A stretch of DNA of 9,974 bases, taken from NCBI GenBank assembly GCA_035555315.1, contig DATMGU010000088.1:1-9974 (forward strand), given 5' to 3'. Both the position numbers and the translations under genes were made by a program. Positions 1-6,241 of this stretch are shown piece by piece (the first letter of the stretch is position 1; each line of letters opens with the position of its first letter). The DNA comes from DATMGU01 sp035555315 (lineage in GTDB: Bacteria; Pseudomonadota; Alphaproteobacteria; ATCC43930; CGMCC-115725). The notes under the pieces are model-generated. The model had not been told where the DNA came from, did no database searches, and saw nothing but the letters and a program-made list of their open reading frames with translations.

Positions 1-1579
1 CGTCGTTGAACAGGATCTTGTAGGTGATGTTGACCTTGGCGGCGACCGCGGCGCGGATCGCCAGGATGCCGGAATGGTTGTAGGTGCCGTCGCCCAGATT
101 GGCGAAGATGTGCTTGGTCTCGGTGAACGGCGCCTGGCCGATCCAGGGCATGCCTTCGCCGCCCATCTGGGTGAAGGTCTCGGTGTTCCGATCCATCCAG
201 ATCGCCATGTAGTGGCAGCCGATGCCGGCGACCGCGCGGCTGCCCTCGGGCACCCGCGTCGAGGTGTTGTGCGGGCAGCCCGAGCAGAAATACGGCGTGC
301 GCTCCAGCGCCGGCTTCACGCCCTGCAGCTGGCGGTCCTTCGCCTCGAGGAATTTCAGCCGGTCCTGGATGCGCTCGCTGGTGTGGAACCGGGCGATGCG
401 GGCGGCGATCACCCGGGCGACCTGCGCCGGGTTGATCTCGCCGGTCGAGGGCAGGATCCAAGCGCGGTTCTCGTCGAACTTGCCGACGACGCGTGGCCGG
501 ACATCCTCGCGCCAATTATACAGCTGTTCCTTCAGCTGGTTCTCAATGACCGCGCGCTTTTCCTCGACGACCAGGATCTCTTCCAGCCCTTCGGCGAAAT
601 GGCGGATGCCCTCGCGTTCCAGCGGCCAACTCATGCCGACCTTGTAGACGCGCAGCCCGATCGCCGCCGCGTGCGCCTCGTCGATCCCGAGGTCTTCCAG
701 CGCCTGCAGCACGTCGAGATAGGATTTGCCGGTGGTGACGATGCCCAGCCGCGCGTTCGGGCTGTCGATCATCACCTTGTTCAGGTGGTTGACCCGAGCG
801 AACTCCAGCGCGGCGTAGAGCTTGTATTTGTGCAGCCGGTATTCCTGCTCCATCGGCTGGTCCGGCCAGCGGATGCCGAGGCCGCCATGGGGCATCTCGA
901 AATCCGTCGGATAGACGATGTCGATCCGGCTGGGATCGACATAGACCGAGGCGGAGCTGTCGACCGTCTCGGCGATCGTCTTCATGCCGATCCAGCAGCC
1001 GGAATACCGGCTCATCGCCCAGCCAAACAGGCCCATATCCAGGATGTCCTGCACGCCCGACGGGTTCAGCACCGGGATCGAGGCATCCATGAAGGCGTAT
1101 TCGGACTGATGCGGCAGGGTCGACGACTTGCAGGCATGGTCGTCGCCGGCGAGCGCCAGCACGCCGCCATGGCGCGACGTGCCCGCCGCGTTGGCATGTT
1201 TGAAGACGTCGCCCGACCGATCGACGCCGGGACCCTTGCCGTACCAGATCCCATAGACGCCGTCATATTTGGCGCCGTCATAGAGATTGACCTGCTGGCT
1301 GCCCCAGACGGCGGTCGCCCCCAGATCCTCGTTCAGACCGGGCTGGAACTGGATGTGGTGATCGGCAAGATGCTTGCGCGCGGACCACAGCGCCTGATCA
1401 TAGCCACCCAGCGGCGAACCGCGATATCCGGAAATAAAACAGCCGGTGTTCAAACCGGCTGCGAGGTCTCGTTGGCGTTGCATCAGCGGAAGGCGGACCA
1501 GCGCCTGTACGCCGTTCAGATAAATGCGACCGCTTTCCAGCGTGTACTTGTCATCGAGCGTGACTGCCGCGAGCGCCAT
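1..1579 (-). CDS. Indolepyruvate/2-oxoacid ferredoxin oxidoreductase, fused large type (partial, N-terminal 526 residues)
   Basis: The minus strand from the ATG at 1579-1577 reads without a stop to the left edge, giving 526 codons of a protein whose fused family is about 1150 residues long. The family oxidatively decarboxylates aryl or branched 2-oxoacids to acyl-CoA using thiamine diphosphate (TPP) in the cytoplasm. Visible hallmarks are an N-terminal pyrimidine-type domain with SGYRGSPLGGYD near residue 50, YGKGPGVDRSGDVFKHAN, GDDHACKSSTLPHQSE, the CSGC motif (C432, C435) followed by PHN, and GDG (496-498), which starts the TPP-binding GDG-N motif. The start is supported by a strong ribosome site, GGGAGG at 1589-1584, four bases upstream. 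The C-terminal gamma-type domain should lie outside the window, so electron acceptor and exact substrate cannot be judged. A nearby acyl-CoA synthetase gives only weak context. The family assignment is confident; indolepyruvate as substrate is a family label, not shown here. Confidence 0.93.
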   Translation of the reverse strand, partial: MALAAVTLDDKYTLESGRIYLNGVQALVRLPLMQRQRDLAAGLNTGCFISGYRGSPLGGYDQALWSARKHLADHHIQFQPGLNEDLGATAVWGSQQVNLYDGAKYDGVYGIWYGKGPGVDRSGDVFKHANAAGTSRHGGVLALAGDDHACKSSTLPHQSEYAFMDASIPVLNPSGVQDILDMGLFGWAMSRYSGCWIGMKTIAETVDSSASVYVDPSRIDIVYPTDFEMPHGGLGIRWPDQPMEQEYRLHKYKLYAALEFARVNHLNKVMIDSPNARLGIVTTGKSYLDVLQALEDLGIDEAHAAAIGLRVYKVGMSWPLEREGIRHFAEGLEEILVVEEKRAVIENQLKEQLYNWREDVRPRVVGKFDENRAWILPSTGEINPAQVARVIAARIARFHTSERIQDRLKFLEAKDRQLQGVKPALERTPYFCSGCPHNTSTRVPEGSRAVAGIGCHYMAIWMDRNTETFTQMGGEGMPWIGQAPFTETKHIFANLGDGTYNHSGILAIRAAVAAKVNITYKILFND

Positions 1580-2039
1580 GTAACCTCCCGACCCGGTCCG
1601 CGCCTATTAACCCTGGCGATGCATGACCGGTATGCGACAAAGCTAGTGCAGGACCGATGGCGACTCAATGCACCGAATGCGGCTTCAAAAAAACGCAACA
1701 AACCGGTGGGAGGGGCGAGACGCGCGTACGAATCTGTCTCGTAGAGATGGCCCTGAGTAATAATATTCTGGCAGCTAGGCTGACCTAACGGGGCGCCCGG
1801 ACGAGGCTATCGCTGAATCCGCCGAACTCCGGCCGGCCGCTCGATCTCCTTGTTCGTGTCCTGTTTTGTCAATATTTATAGCGCGATGACTGCCAATGAG
1901 CATGATGTTCAAGAGCAGTTGGTCGGCATTTTATATGTATTCTATCGAATGCCGCTTCCGTATTTACAATTCTTTTAGCACTCGTCAGCGAAGATAGCTT
2001 TCTGATCATCCTTGCCGGAACCTTATTCGGGGCGGTCGC
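1580..2039. other. Divergent intergenic region, no gene found
   Basis: This 460-base spacer separates the minus-strand oxidoreductase from the plus-strand exported protein, so it should hold promoters for both. I found no convincing gene or RNA. Visible elements are a 6-bp inverted repeat CGAGAC/GTCTCG (1716-1721 and 1736-1741), a GGGCGCCC palindrome at 1791-1798, two GAATC (CcrM-type GANTC) sites at 1730 and 1815, and a TAATAATATT run near 1758-1767. The part from about 1860 to 1990 is clearly AT-rich compared with its surroundings and is the likely promoter zone of the gene at 2040. No -35/-10 pair there is good enough to name. Confidence 0.6.
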
Positions 2040-2432
2040 ATGGCTCTCTTTCGCATCAAAAACCATTCCGCCCGTCAGCGCCGTATTGGCGCCATCATCG
2101 CTTTGGGCATGGCTCTGGCACCGGTCGCCGCGCGCGCGGCGGATAACCCCACGACCATCCACACCGAATTTACCGTCACCCTGGACGGCAACCAGGTCAA
2201 ACGGTATGTCGAGCCCCTGGCAGTCGGCAAGAACAGCGGTTTCGGCATCACCGCCAGCGATCATAGCCATGAAGAACTCACGCTTCACCCGCAGGCCGAT
2301 TGTCTGGATGCCATTTACGAAAACGACCACATCAATGGCGGCCGCCCCATCCATCTCACGGCCACACCCGCCAAACCGGCGGTGGTCGTGACAGCCGACG
2401 GCACGTTGCTCACCCTTAAGATGAGCCGCTGA
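2040..2432 (+). CDS. Hypothetical exported protein, 130 aa
   Basis: I do not recognise the family. The N-terminus is a classical Sec signal peptide: a basic stretch (residues 5-15, with RQRR at 12-15), a hydrophobic core (16-30) and an AxA-type site, so cleavage is expected after A33 (ARA, then ADNP). The mature protein would be about 97 residues, rich in beta-type alternation (TEFTVTLDG; VVVTADGTLLTLKM at the C-terminus), with one cysteine (C88). It is probably a small periplasmic beta-sandwich protein. The ribosome site is poor (GGGGCGG before the ATG), but the signal peptide supports this start. The opposite strand also carries a 200-codon open frame here (1869-2471); it has no recognisable domain or export signal and is judged an antisense shadow. 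Third-position GC is lower than in the flanking large genes. The SDR gene follows after 102 bases on the same strand. Confidence 0.72.
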   Translation: MALFRIKNHSARQRRIGAIIALGMALAPVAARAADNPTTIHTEFTVTLDGNQVKRYVEPLAVGKNSGFGITASDHSHEELTLHPQADCLDAIYENDHINGGRPIHLTATPAKPAVVVTADGTLLTLKMSR

Positions 2433-2534
2433 GCCAGTACGCAAGCGGTTCCGCTCCGGTATGGTAGCCAAAGCCCGTCACAGCTTCTGTCAGGCCATTG
2501 CGTCACCCCCTATCCGGAGCGACCCACAACCATC

Positions 2535-3278
2535 ATGGCGTCACATTCTCTGCCGGACTCGCTCCAGGAAGTAGCGAAAACGGCGGTGGTCATCGGCGCC
2601 TCCTCGGGCATCGGCGAGGCCATCGCGCGTCGCTTGGCGAAGGATGGCTGGCGGCTTGGGTTGGCCGCGCGGCGCCTTGAGCGGCTTGGCGCGCTGGCCG
2701 CCGACCTTGAAACCCATGCCATCATCCGTCACATGGATTTGGCGGAGCCTGAGAAGGCGGCCTTGGCGCTCGACGACCTCATCGACTGTCTGGGCACCGT
2801 CGACCTGATCGTCATCAGTTCCGGCACGGGACACATCAATCCAGACCTCGATTGGTCGCCCGACAAGACAACGTTGACCGTCAATGTTCTGGGATTCGCC
2901 GCCGTCGCCCAAGTGGCCATGCGTCATTTCATCCGGCGCGGGGCCGGGCATCTGGTCGGGATTTCATCGATCATGGCGCTCCGCGGGGCTGGGCGTGGGG
3001 CCGCCTATGCGGCGTCGAAGGCTTTCGTCTCGACCTACCTCGATGGCTTGAGAGATCTTGCGCGACAAAAGCATCTGCCGATCACGGTGACCGAAGCCCA
3101 GCCGGGCTTTGTCAACACGGCCATGATGAAAACCAACCGGCCATTTTGGGTCGCCTCGCCAGACAAGGCGGCGAAGCAGATTTTGGCGGCCGTCCATAGG
3201 CGGGCGAAACACGCCTATATCACCAAGCGATGGGGCATCGTCGCCCTTCGCTTTAAGCTGTCCTCCCGTCCGGGATGA
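2535..3278 (+). CDS. Short-chain dehydrogenase/reductase (SDR), NADP-type
   Basis: This is a 247-aa classical SDR, a soluble NAD(P)H-dependent oxidoreductase of unknown substrate. The cofactor motif GASSGIG is at residues 21-27 after a first beta strand (TAVVI). Arginines 46-47 after the second strand favour NADP. D68 contacts adenine. SSGTG (95-99) replaces the usual NNAG, N117 (NVLG) is present, and the catalytic set is S145, Y158 and K162 (YAASK), followed by PGFVNTAM (190-197). All catalytic residues are intact. GGAG at 2516-2519 is 15 bases before the ATG, farther than ideal, but no better in-frame start exists before the first beta strand. The protein ends abruptly at KLSSRPG. Related SDRs with a KRW segment usually continue somewhat further, so slight C-terminal loss is possible; neither alternative frame gives an obvious continuation. 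Its neighbours do not reveal a pathway. Confidence 0.9.
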   Translation: MASHSLPDSLQEVAKTAVVIGASSGIGEAIARRLAKDGWRLGLAARRLERLGALAADLETHAIIRHMDLAEPEKAALALDDLIDCLGTVDLIVISSGTGHINPDLDWSPDKTTLTVNVLGFAAVAQVAMRHFIRRGAGHLVGISSIMALRGAGRGAAYAASKAFVSTYLDGLRDLARQKHLPITVTEAQPGFVNTAMMKTNRPFWVASPDKAAKQILAAVHRRAKHAYITKRWGIVALRFKLSSRPG

Positions 3279-3400
3279 CAGTGGCAGGGCAAGTATCCAG
3301 CCGAGATCGCCTAACCGCCTGACATGAAGGGGCGGGAAGCCCTCGCGGCGTCCACCGCGCGACGCGGCGGCTCAATAAGATTGACGCAAGCAGCGGATGC

Positions 3401-3417
3401 CTGGCACCGTGATCGCA
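3401..3417 (+). promoter_or_regulatory. Candidate sigma-54 (-24/-12) promoter upstream of the lipoprotein gene
   Basis: CTGGCACCGTGATCGCA matches the sigma-54 consensus YTGGCACG-N4-TTGCW with two mismatches. The invariant GG (3403-3404) and GC (3415-3416) are separated by exactly 10 bases. It lies in non-coding DNA in the right direction, with a predicted start near 3428 and a leader of about 85 bases to the lipoprotein start. No sigma-54 activator gene is visible in the window. Confidence 0.45.
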
Positions 3418-3429
3418 CAAGAATATTAT
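3401..3429 (+). promoter_or_regulatory. Candidate sigma-70-type promoter overlapping the sigma-54 site
   Basis: CTGGCA (3401-3406) and TATTAT (3424-3429) are separated by 17 bases, matching the -35 at 4 of 6 and the -10 at 5 of 6 positions. The hexamers share bases with the sigma-54 candidate, so the two would be alternatives or competitors. The AT-rich stretch just downstream (AATATTATTCAACAATTA) would ease melting. Confidence 0.4.
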
Positions 3430-3453
3430 TCAACAATTACAGCGTAGCTCGCG

Positions 3454-3481
3454 GCGGCGAAGCATAAGCGCGGCGAAGCAT
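3454..3481 (+). repeat. 12-bp direct repeat, 16-bp period
   Basis: GCGGCGAAGCAT occurs at 3454-3465 and again at 3470-3481, separated by AAGC. The pair lies in the leader of the lipoprotein gene, downstream of the candidate promoters. It could be a protein-binding pair, an RNA element or a simple duplication. Confidence 0.7.
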
Positions 3482-3484
3482 CAG

Positions 3485-3501
3485 CTGAGACAATGACTCA
3501 G
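3485..3501 (+). promoter_or_regulatory. Leader hairpin touching the ribosome binding site
   Basis: CTGAG (3485-3489) pairs with CTCAG (3497-3501) around a 7-base loop. The 3' arm includes the first two bases of the AGGGGG ribosome site (3500-3505). An out-competed ATG at 3493 lies in the loop. A mild effect on translation is possible. Confidence 0.3.
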
Positions 3502-3513
3502 GGGGATCCGCGC

Positions 3514-4014
3514 ATGGTCATGAAAACTGGTGTTGGGATATTGCTGATGGTGCTGTCCGTTGCCGTGGCCGGCTGTGCCCAAACGGGGGGAAGCGCCTCC
3601 ACGCAGCCCGCTACCGAGCCGGCTGCGAGCAAAATTCCCCCCGGAATGAATAGTAACGGCGAGGTGATCGATGCCTCGAAGGTCGAGTCCGGCTACGGTC
3701 AGAAGGTAAAGGGTCTCCACGATTATGAGGGCGAGATTACCGGAAAACCCGCGCCCAAGAGCACATTCACGCAGCTGCAAATCGGCATGTCGATCAAGCA
3801 AGTGACTGATCTCATCGGACAGCCGACCGACCAGGGCGCATACATCACCGGCAAGGCCTTCATTCCCTTCTATTTCGGGGGTGATCGCAATCGCTTCGAG
3901 CTTGTCTATAAGGGGCAGGGCCGGCTAGTATTCGCAGGGGGCTCCTTTGGCAATCTCAGTGGCGGCAACCTGATCTGGATCATTCACAGCGCAACGGAGC
4001 CCGGCTACCGATAG
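3514..4014 (+). CDS. Lipoprotein with BamE/SmpA-like C-terminal half, 166 aa
   Basis: An N-terminal lipoprotein signal (MKTGVGILLMVLSVAVAGC) carries a good lipobox, VAGC, with the lipidated cysteine at residue 21. Alanine at +2 predicts outer-membrane sorting. Residues 22-45 form a low-complexity Thr/Pro/Ala linker. Residues 85-145 contain LQIGMSIKQVTDLIGQPT followed by beta-rich segments (FIPFYFGG, FELVYKG, GRLVFAGG), the pattern of the SmpA/BamE-type small alpha-beta fold. That similarity is by eye and does not prove a role in beta-barrel assembly. The start is set by AGGGGG at 3500-3505, eight bases before the ATG at 3514. An in-frame ATG at 3493 lies upstream of that site and would add seven residues; one at 3520 is too far from it. 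The gene stands alone behind its own promoter region, not coupled to the SDR gene 235 bases upstream. Confidence 0.85.
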   Translation: MVMKTGVGILLMVLSVAVAGCAQTGGSASTQPATEPAASKIPPGMNSNGEVIDASKVESGYGQKVKGLHDYEGEITGKPAPKSTFTQLQIGMSIKQVTDLIGQPTDQGAYITGKAFIPFYFGGDRNRFELVYKGQGRLVFAGGSFGNLSGGNLIWIIHSATEPGYR

Positions 4015-4059
4015 ATCGACCTGAAGGTCAATGCGTCCGGGGATTAACGCGTATCGCGT

Positions 4060-4077
4060 GCGTCACATTTCTGACGC
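4060..4077. repeat. Inverted repeat GCGTCA-N6-TGACGC
   Basis: A perfect 6-bp inverted repeat (4060-4065 and 4072-4077) with loop CATTTC can extend by two G-U pairs in RNA. A looser outer pair, TTAACG (4044-4049) and CGTTAA (4088-4093), encloses it. There is no T-run, so an operator for the downstream promoter is as likely as a terminator for the lipoprotein gene. Confidence 0.45.
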
Positions 4078-4078
4078 G

Positions 4079-4095
4079 TAAATCTCACGTTAACC
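4079..4095 (+). promoter_or_regulatory. Candidate CtrA-type binding site
   Basis: TAAA (4079-4082), seven bases, then TTAACC (4090-4095) matches the alphaproteobacterial CtrA consensus TTAA-N7-TTAAC with one mismatch in the first half. It overlaps the -35 of the promoter candidate upstream of the 42-aa peptide, the usual place for a CtrA-controlled promoter. Confidence 0.4.
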
Positions 4096-4116
4096 AAATG
4101 TGGATCAGACTATGCT
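4090..4116 (+). promoter_or_regulatory. Candidate promoter for the 42-aa peptide gene
   Basis: TTAACC (4090-4095) and TATGCT (4111-4116) each match the sigma-70 hexamers at four of six positions with a short 15-base spacer. A transcript would start near 4123 and give a leader of about 40 bases containing the AGGAG ribosome site. This also argues against an ATG at 4098 as the gene start. Confidence 0.4.
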
Positions 4117-4163
4117 GCCTTGTGCTGCACCATCGGCGCGCTAGTCTTGAAGGAGTCCCAACC

Positions 4164-4292
4164 GTGAGACTGACATCCCGTATCGCCAGCCTGATGGCCT
4201 TGTTTACCCTGGTGGTCCTGTGCGCGGCCTCACACCCCTCCGTCTCTTGCGGCTCGGCCCATCTCCCGTTCGCCTGCACGGTCTCGAAGTAA
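4164..4292 (+). CDS. Small exported cysteine-containing peptide, 42 aa
   Basis: The start is a GTG at 4164 preceded by a strong ribosome site, AGGAG at 4151-4155, with an 8-base gap. The upstream in-frame ATG at 4098 lies within the promoter candidate and has no ribosome site. The peptide begins MRLTSR, followed by a hydrophobic segment (residues 7-22) resembling a signal peptide or single membrane anchor, then a short polar tail ending TVSK. Cysteines fall at residues 20, 29 and 38, exactly nine apart. VVLC is not a proper lipobox, so lipidation is unlikely. I do not recognise a family. Evidence that it is a real gene: ribosome site, promoter, export-like N-terminus and hairpins just after the stop. 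It is convergent with the acyl-CoA synthetase gene. Confidence 0.6.
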   Translation: MRLTSRIASLMALFTLVVLCAASHPSVSCGSAHLPFACTVSK

Positions 4293-4326
4293 GCTTCGGG
4301 TCGGGCGAAGCAGCCGGTCACCCGGC
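4293..4326 (+). terminator. Tandem hairpins after the 42-aa gene, possible terminator
   Basis: GCTTCG (4293-4298) pairs with CGAAGC (4306-4311) around a 7-base loop, starting one base after the TAA. A second stem, GCCGG/CCGGC (4313-4317 and 4322-4326), follows after one base. No T-run follows on either strand, so intrinsic termination is uncertain; the placement between convergent genes fits a transcript end. Confidence 0.35.
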
Positions 4327-4337
4327 CGGATATAGTC

Positions 4338-4355
4338 TTAATCCGTTTAATCCGT
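4338..4355 (+). repeat. Tandem 9-bp duplication
   Basis: TTAATCCGT is repeated exactly twice head to tail in the convergent spacer just before the synthetase stop. It is probably a small slippage duplication. Confidence 0.6.
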
Positions 4356-4374
4356 TCCTTTGAGAGCCGCCCGC

Positions 4375-6138
4375 TCACGCGGCATCTCGCGTCCGATACA
4401 GCGTATCGATCAACTCCGCATAAGCCGCGCGGATCATGTGCCGCTTGATCTTCAAGGTCGGCGTCATCTGTCCGTTGGCGACCGAGAAGGCTTCGCGCAG
4501 GACGGCGACGCGGCGGATGCGCTCGATGCCGGTCAGCCGCTTGTTCACACGCTCGACCACGGCCCAGACGGCCTTGTGCAATCCCGCCTCATCCTCTGGA
4601 TAGCGTTTTAGCAGCGCCTCGTCGGGCACGATCAAGGCTGCCAGATAGGACTTGCCGTCACCCAGCGCGATGGCCTGGGCGATCTCCTCCTCCAGCGTCA
4701 GAAACCCCTCGATGCGCTGGGGCGAGATCATGTCGCCGCCGGTCGTCTTGAGGAAGTCGCGCTTGCGGTCGGTGATCGTCAGGAACCCGTCGACATCGAG
4801 CGTGCCGACATCGCCGGTGTGCAGCCAGCCATCGCGCACGGTCCGCGCACTCGCCTCCGGGTCGTTCCAATAGCCCTTCATCACCGAGGGGCCGCGCACC
4901 AGGATCTCGCCATCCTCGGCGATGCGCAGCTCGGTGCCGACAAGCGCCGGCCCGACCATGCCCAGCTTGATCCGGCTTGGTGGGGTGACGCTGATGACCG
5001 GCCCGGCCTCGGTCTGGCCGTAGCCCTGCAACAGGTTGATGCCGAGGGCCACGAAGAACCGCTCCACATCGGGGTTGAGCGAGGCGCCGCCCGAGACGAA
5101 GACCTTCAGCCTTCCGCCGAAGCGTGCCGAGATCTTGGCACGCACCAATCGGTCGAGCAGCCGGTCGCATAACCGATCGACCAGGCTCACCCGTTCCGGT
5201 GTCGCGTGCCGCTTGGCGCCGAGCTCCAGGGTCCGGTGGAACAGCTTGGCGCGCCAGCCGCCTGTGCGCTCGACGCCCTGCAGGATGCGCCGGTGCAGCG
5301 TCTCGCACAGCCGGGGCACGGCGGTCATGATGGTCGGGCGCGTCTCCAGCATGTCGACGGCCAGCGTGTCCGCCCCCCGCGCGAAATAGATCTCCGCACC
5401 CAGCGAGATCGGGAACATCATGCCGGCGGTGTGCTCATAGGCATGGGTCAGCGGCAGGAAGCTCAGGAACACCTCGTCGCCCAACCCGTATTCGGTCAGC
5501 AGCACGCCGGCGCCATGGCAATTCGCCAGGATATTGGTGTGGCTCAGCATGACGCCCTTGGGGACGCCGCCGGTGCCCGAGGTATAGATCAGGCAGGCGG
5601 TCGCATCCGGGTCGATCGCGGCGACGCGTCCATCCACCGCGTCGATCGTCGCCGCCCCGGCCGCCAGCACGTCCTCCCAGCCGTGGATGTCGGCATTGGC
5701 CTGCAGCGCGCTGATCGGCTCCAGGAGGATGATGGTCTCGATCGACGAGACCTGGTTCGCCGCCGGCAGCACGCGCCGCGCCAGGGCCACGGTCGAGACG
5801 ATCACCGCCCGGACGCCGCTATTGGCCAGGACATGGCGGTAATCCTCGGCGGTGTAGCTGGTATAGGCCGGCACGCTGACGGCACCCGCCGCCATGATGG
5901 CCAGATCGGCGATCATCCATTCCGGCCGGTTCTCCGCGATCAACGCCACCCGATCGCCATCGGCGATGCCCAGTTGGCGTAGCCCCTCGGCCAACTGCCG
6001 GACCTGCCTCGCGGCCTCGCCCCAGGTGATCGGCACCCAGGCCGCACCCGACTTCGACCATAGAAACGGCCGTTCCGCCCGTTCCGCCGCGCGGGCGAGG
6101 AACAGGCTGGGCAGGTTCTGGCTGCTGCGGACATCCAT
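4375..6138 (-). CDS. Long-chain fatty-acid-CoA ligase (AMP-dependent synthetase)
   Basis: This 587-aa member of the adenylate-forming superfamily activates a fatty acid with ATP and joins it to CoA. All core motifs are present in order: the phosphate loop YTSGTGGVPKG (185-195), FLPLTHAYEH (228-236), GYGQTEAGPVIS (372-383), LHTGDVG (439-445), the hinge ITDRKRDFLKTTGG (455-468) and the C-terminal lysine motif TPTLKIKR (559-566). Length and motif wording fit the FadD15/long-chain subgroup found in bacteria, rather than the acetate or aromatic-acid ligases. Chain length cannot be read from sequence alone. The start is well supported: AGGAG at 6150-6146, seven bases upstream. No signal peptide is seen, so it is cytoplasmic or membrane-associated. 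It is transcribed divergently from the oligopeptidase gene and stands alone. Third positions are strongly G/C, like the other large genes. Confidence 0.94.
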   Translation of the reverse strand: MDVRSSQNLPSLFLARAAERAERPFLWSKSGAAWVPITWGEAARQVRQLAEGLRQLGIADGDRVALIAENRPEWMIADLAIMAAGAVSVPAYTSYTAEDYRHVLANSGVRAVIVSTVALARRVLPAANQVSSIETIILLEPISALQANADIHGWEDVLAAGAATIDAVDGRVAAIDPDATACLIYTSGTGGVPKGVMLSHTNILANCHGAGVLLTEYGLGDEVFLSFLPLTHAYEHTAGMMFPISLGAEIYFARGADTLAVDMLETRPTIMTAVPRLCETLHRRILQGVERTGGWRAKLFHRTLELGAKRHATPERVSLVDRLCDRLLDRLVRAKISARFGGRLKVFVSGGASLNPDVERFFVALGINLLQGYGQTEAGPVISVTPPSRIKLGMVGPALVGTELRIAEDGEILVRGPSVMKGYWNDPEASARTVRDGWLHTGDVGTLDVDGFLTITDRKRDFLKTTGGDMISPQRIEGFLTLEEEIAQAIALGDGKSYLAALIVPDEALLKRYPEDEAGLHKAVWAVVERVNKRLTGIERIRRVAVLREAFSVANGQMTPTLKIKRHMIRAAYAELIDTLYRTRDAA

Positions 6139-6154
6139 TGGGTGGCTCCTCGGG

Positions 6155-6168
6155 CGGGATTGATCCCG
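6155..6168. promoter_or_regulatory. 14-bp palindromic dyad in the divergent spacer
   Basis: CGGGATTGATCCCG is a perfect dyad of two 6-bp arms around TG. It lies just upstream of the ribosome site of the synthetase gene. It could be an operator or a leader hairpin with a TTGA loop. On the plus strand it is followed by TCTTTA, resembling a terminator, but no plus-strand gene ends here. A weaker dyad, GGATGT/ACGTCC, lies at 6181-6195. Confidence 0.4.
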
Positions 6169-6212
6169 TCTTTATGCGGCGGATGTGTTACGTCCGATAA
6201 CGGCCGCTCGCC

Positions 6213-6241
6213 TTGGCGGCCCTCCATCATCGCCTTATATG
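6213..6241 (+). promoter_or_regulatory. Candidate promoter for the oligopeptidase-kinase operon
   Basis: TTGGCG (6213-6218) and TATATG (6236-6241) are 17 bases apart, each matching four of six consensus positions. The predicted start near 6248 gives a short leader that just contains the AAGGGG ribosome site at 6255-6260. Confidence 0.35.

Noticed and set aside
1716..1741. CGAGAC/GTCTCG inverted repeat as a riboswitch or attenuator for the oxidoreductase
   Set aside because: There is one short stem with a 14-base loop, no T-run and no recognisable aptamer core.
74..1744. 556-codon plus-strand open frame
   Set aside because: It is antisense to the oxidoreductase gene, has no recognisable domain, and has the Arg/Asp/Ala/His-rich make-up typical of shadow frames in GC-rich DNA.
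1869..2471. 200-codon minus-strand open frame
   Set aside because: It has no domain or export signal, whereas the overlapping plus-strand frame encodes a clean signal peptide.
3239..3360. Frameshifted C-terminus of the SDR
   Set aside because: Both alternative frames after the KL residues were read and neither continues in an SDR-like way, so a frameshift is not supported.
3348..3365. GCGTC/GACGC hairpin after the SDR gene as a terminator
   Set aside because: The stem is only five pairs with an 8-base loop and no T-run follows; such stems are common by chance in GC-rich spacers.
5206..5982. 258-codon plus-strand open frame
   Set aside because: It lies antisense inside the acyl-CoA synthetase, whose motifs are complete; the composition is shadow-like.
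6155..6174. CGGGAT dyad plus TCTTTA as a plus-strand terminator
   Set aside because: No plus-strand gene lies upstream to be terminated; an operator or leader hairpin is more sensible.
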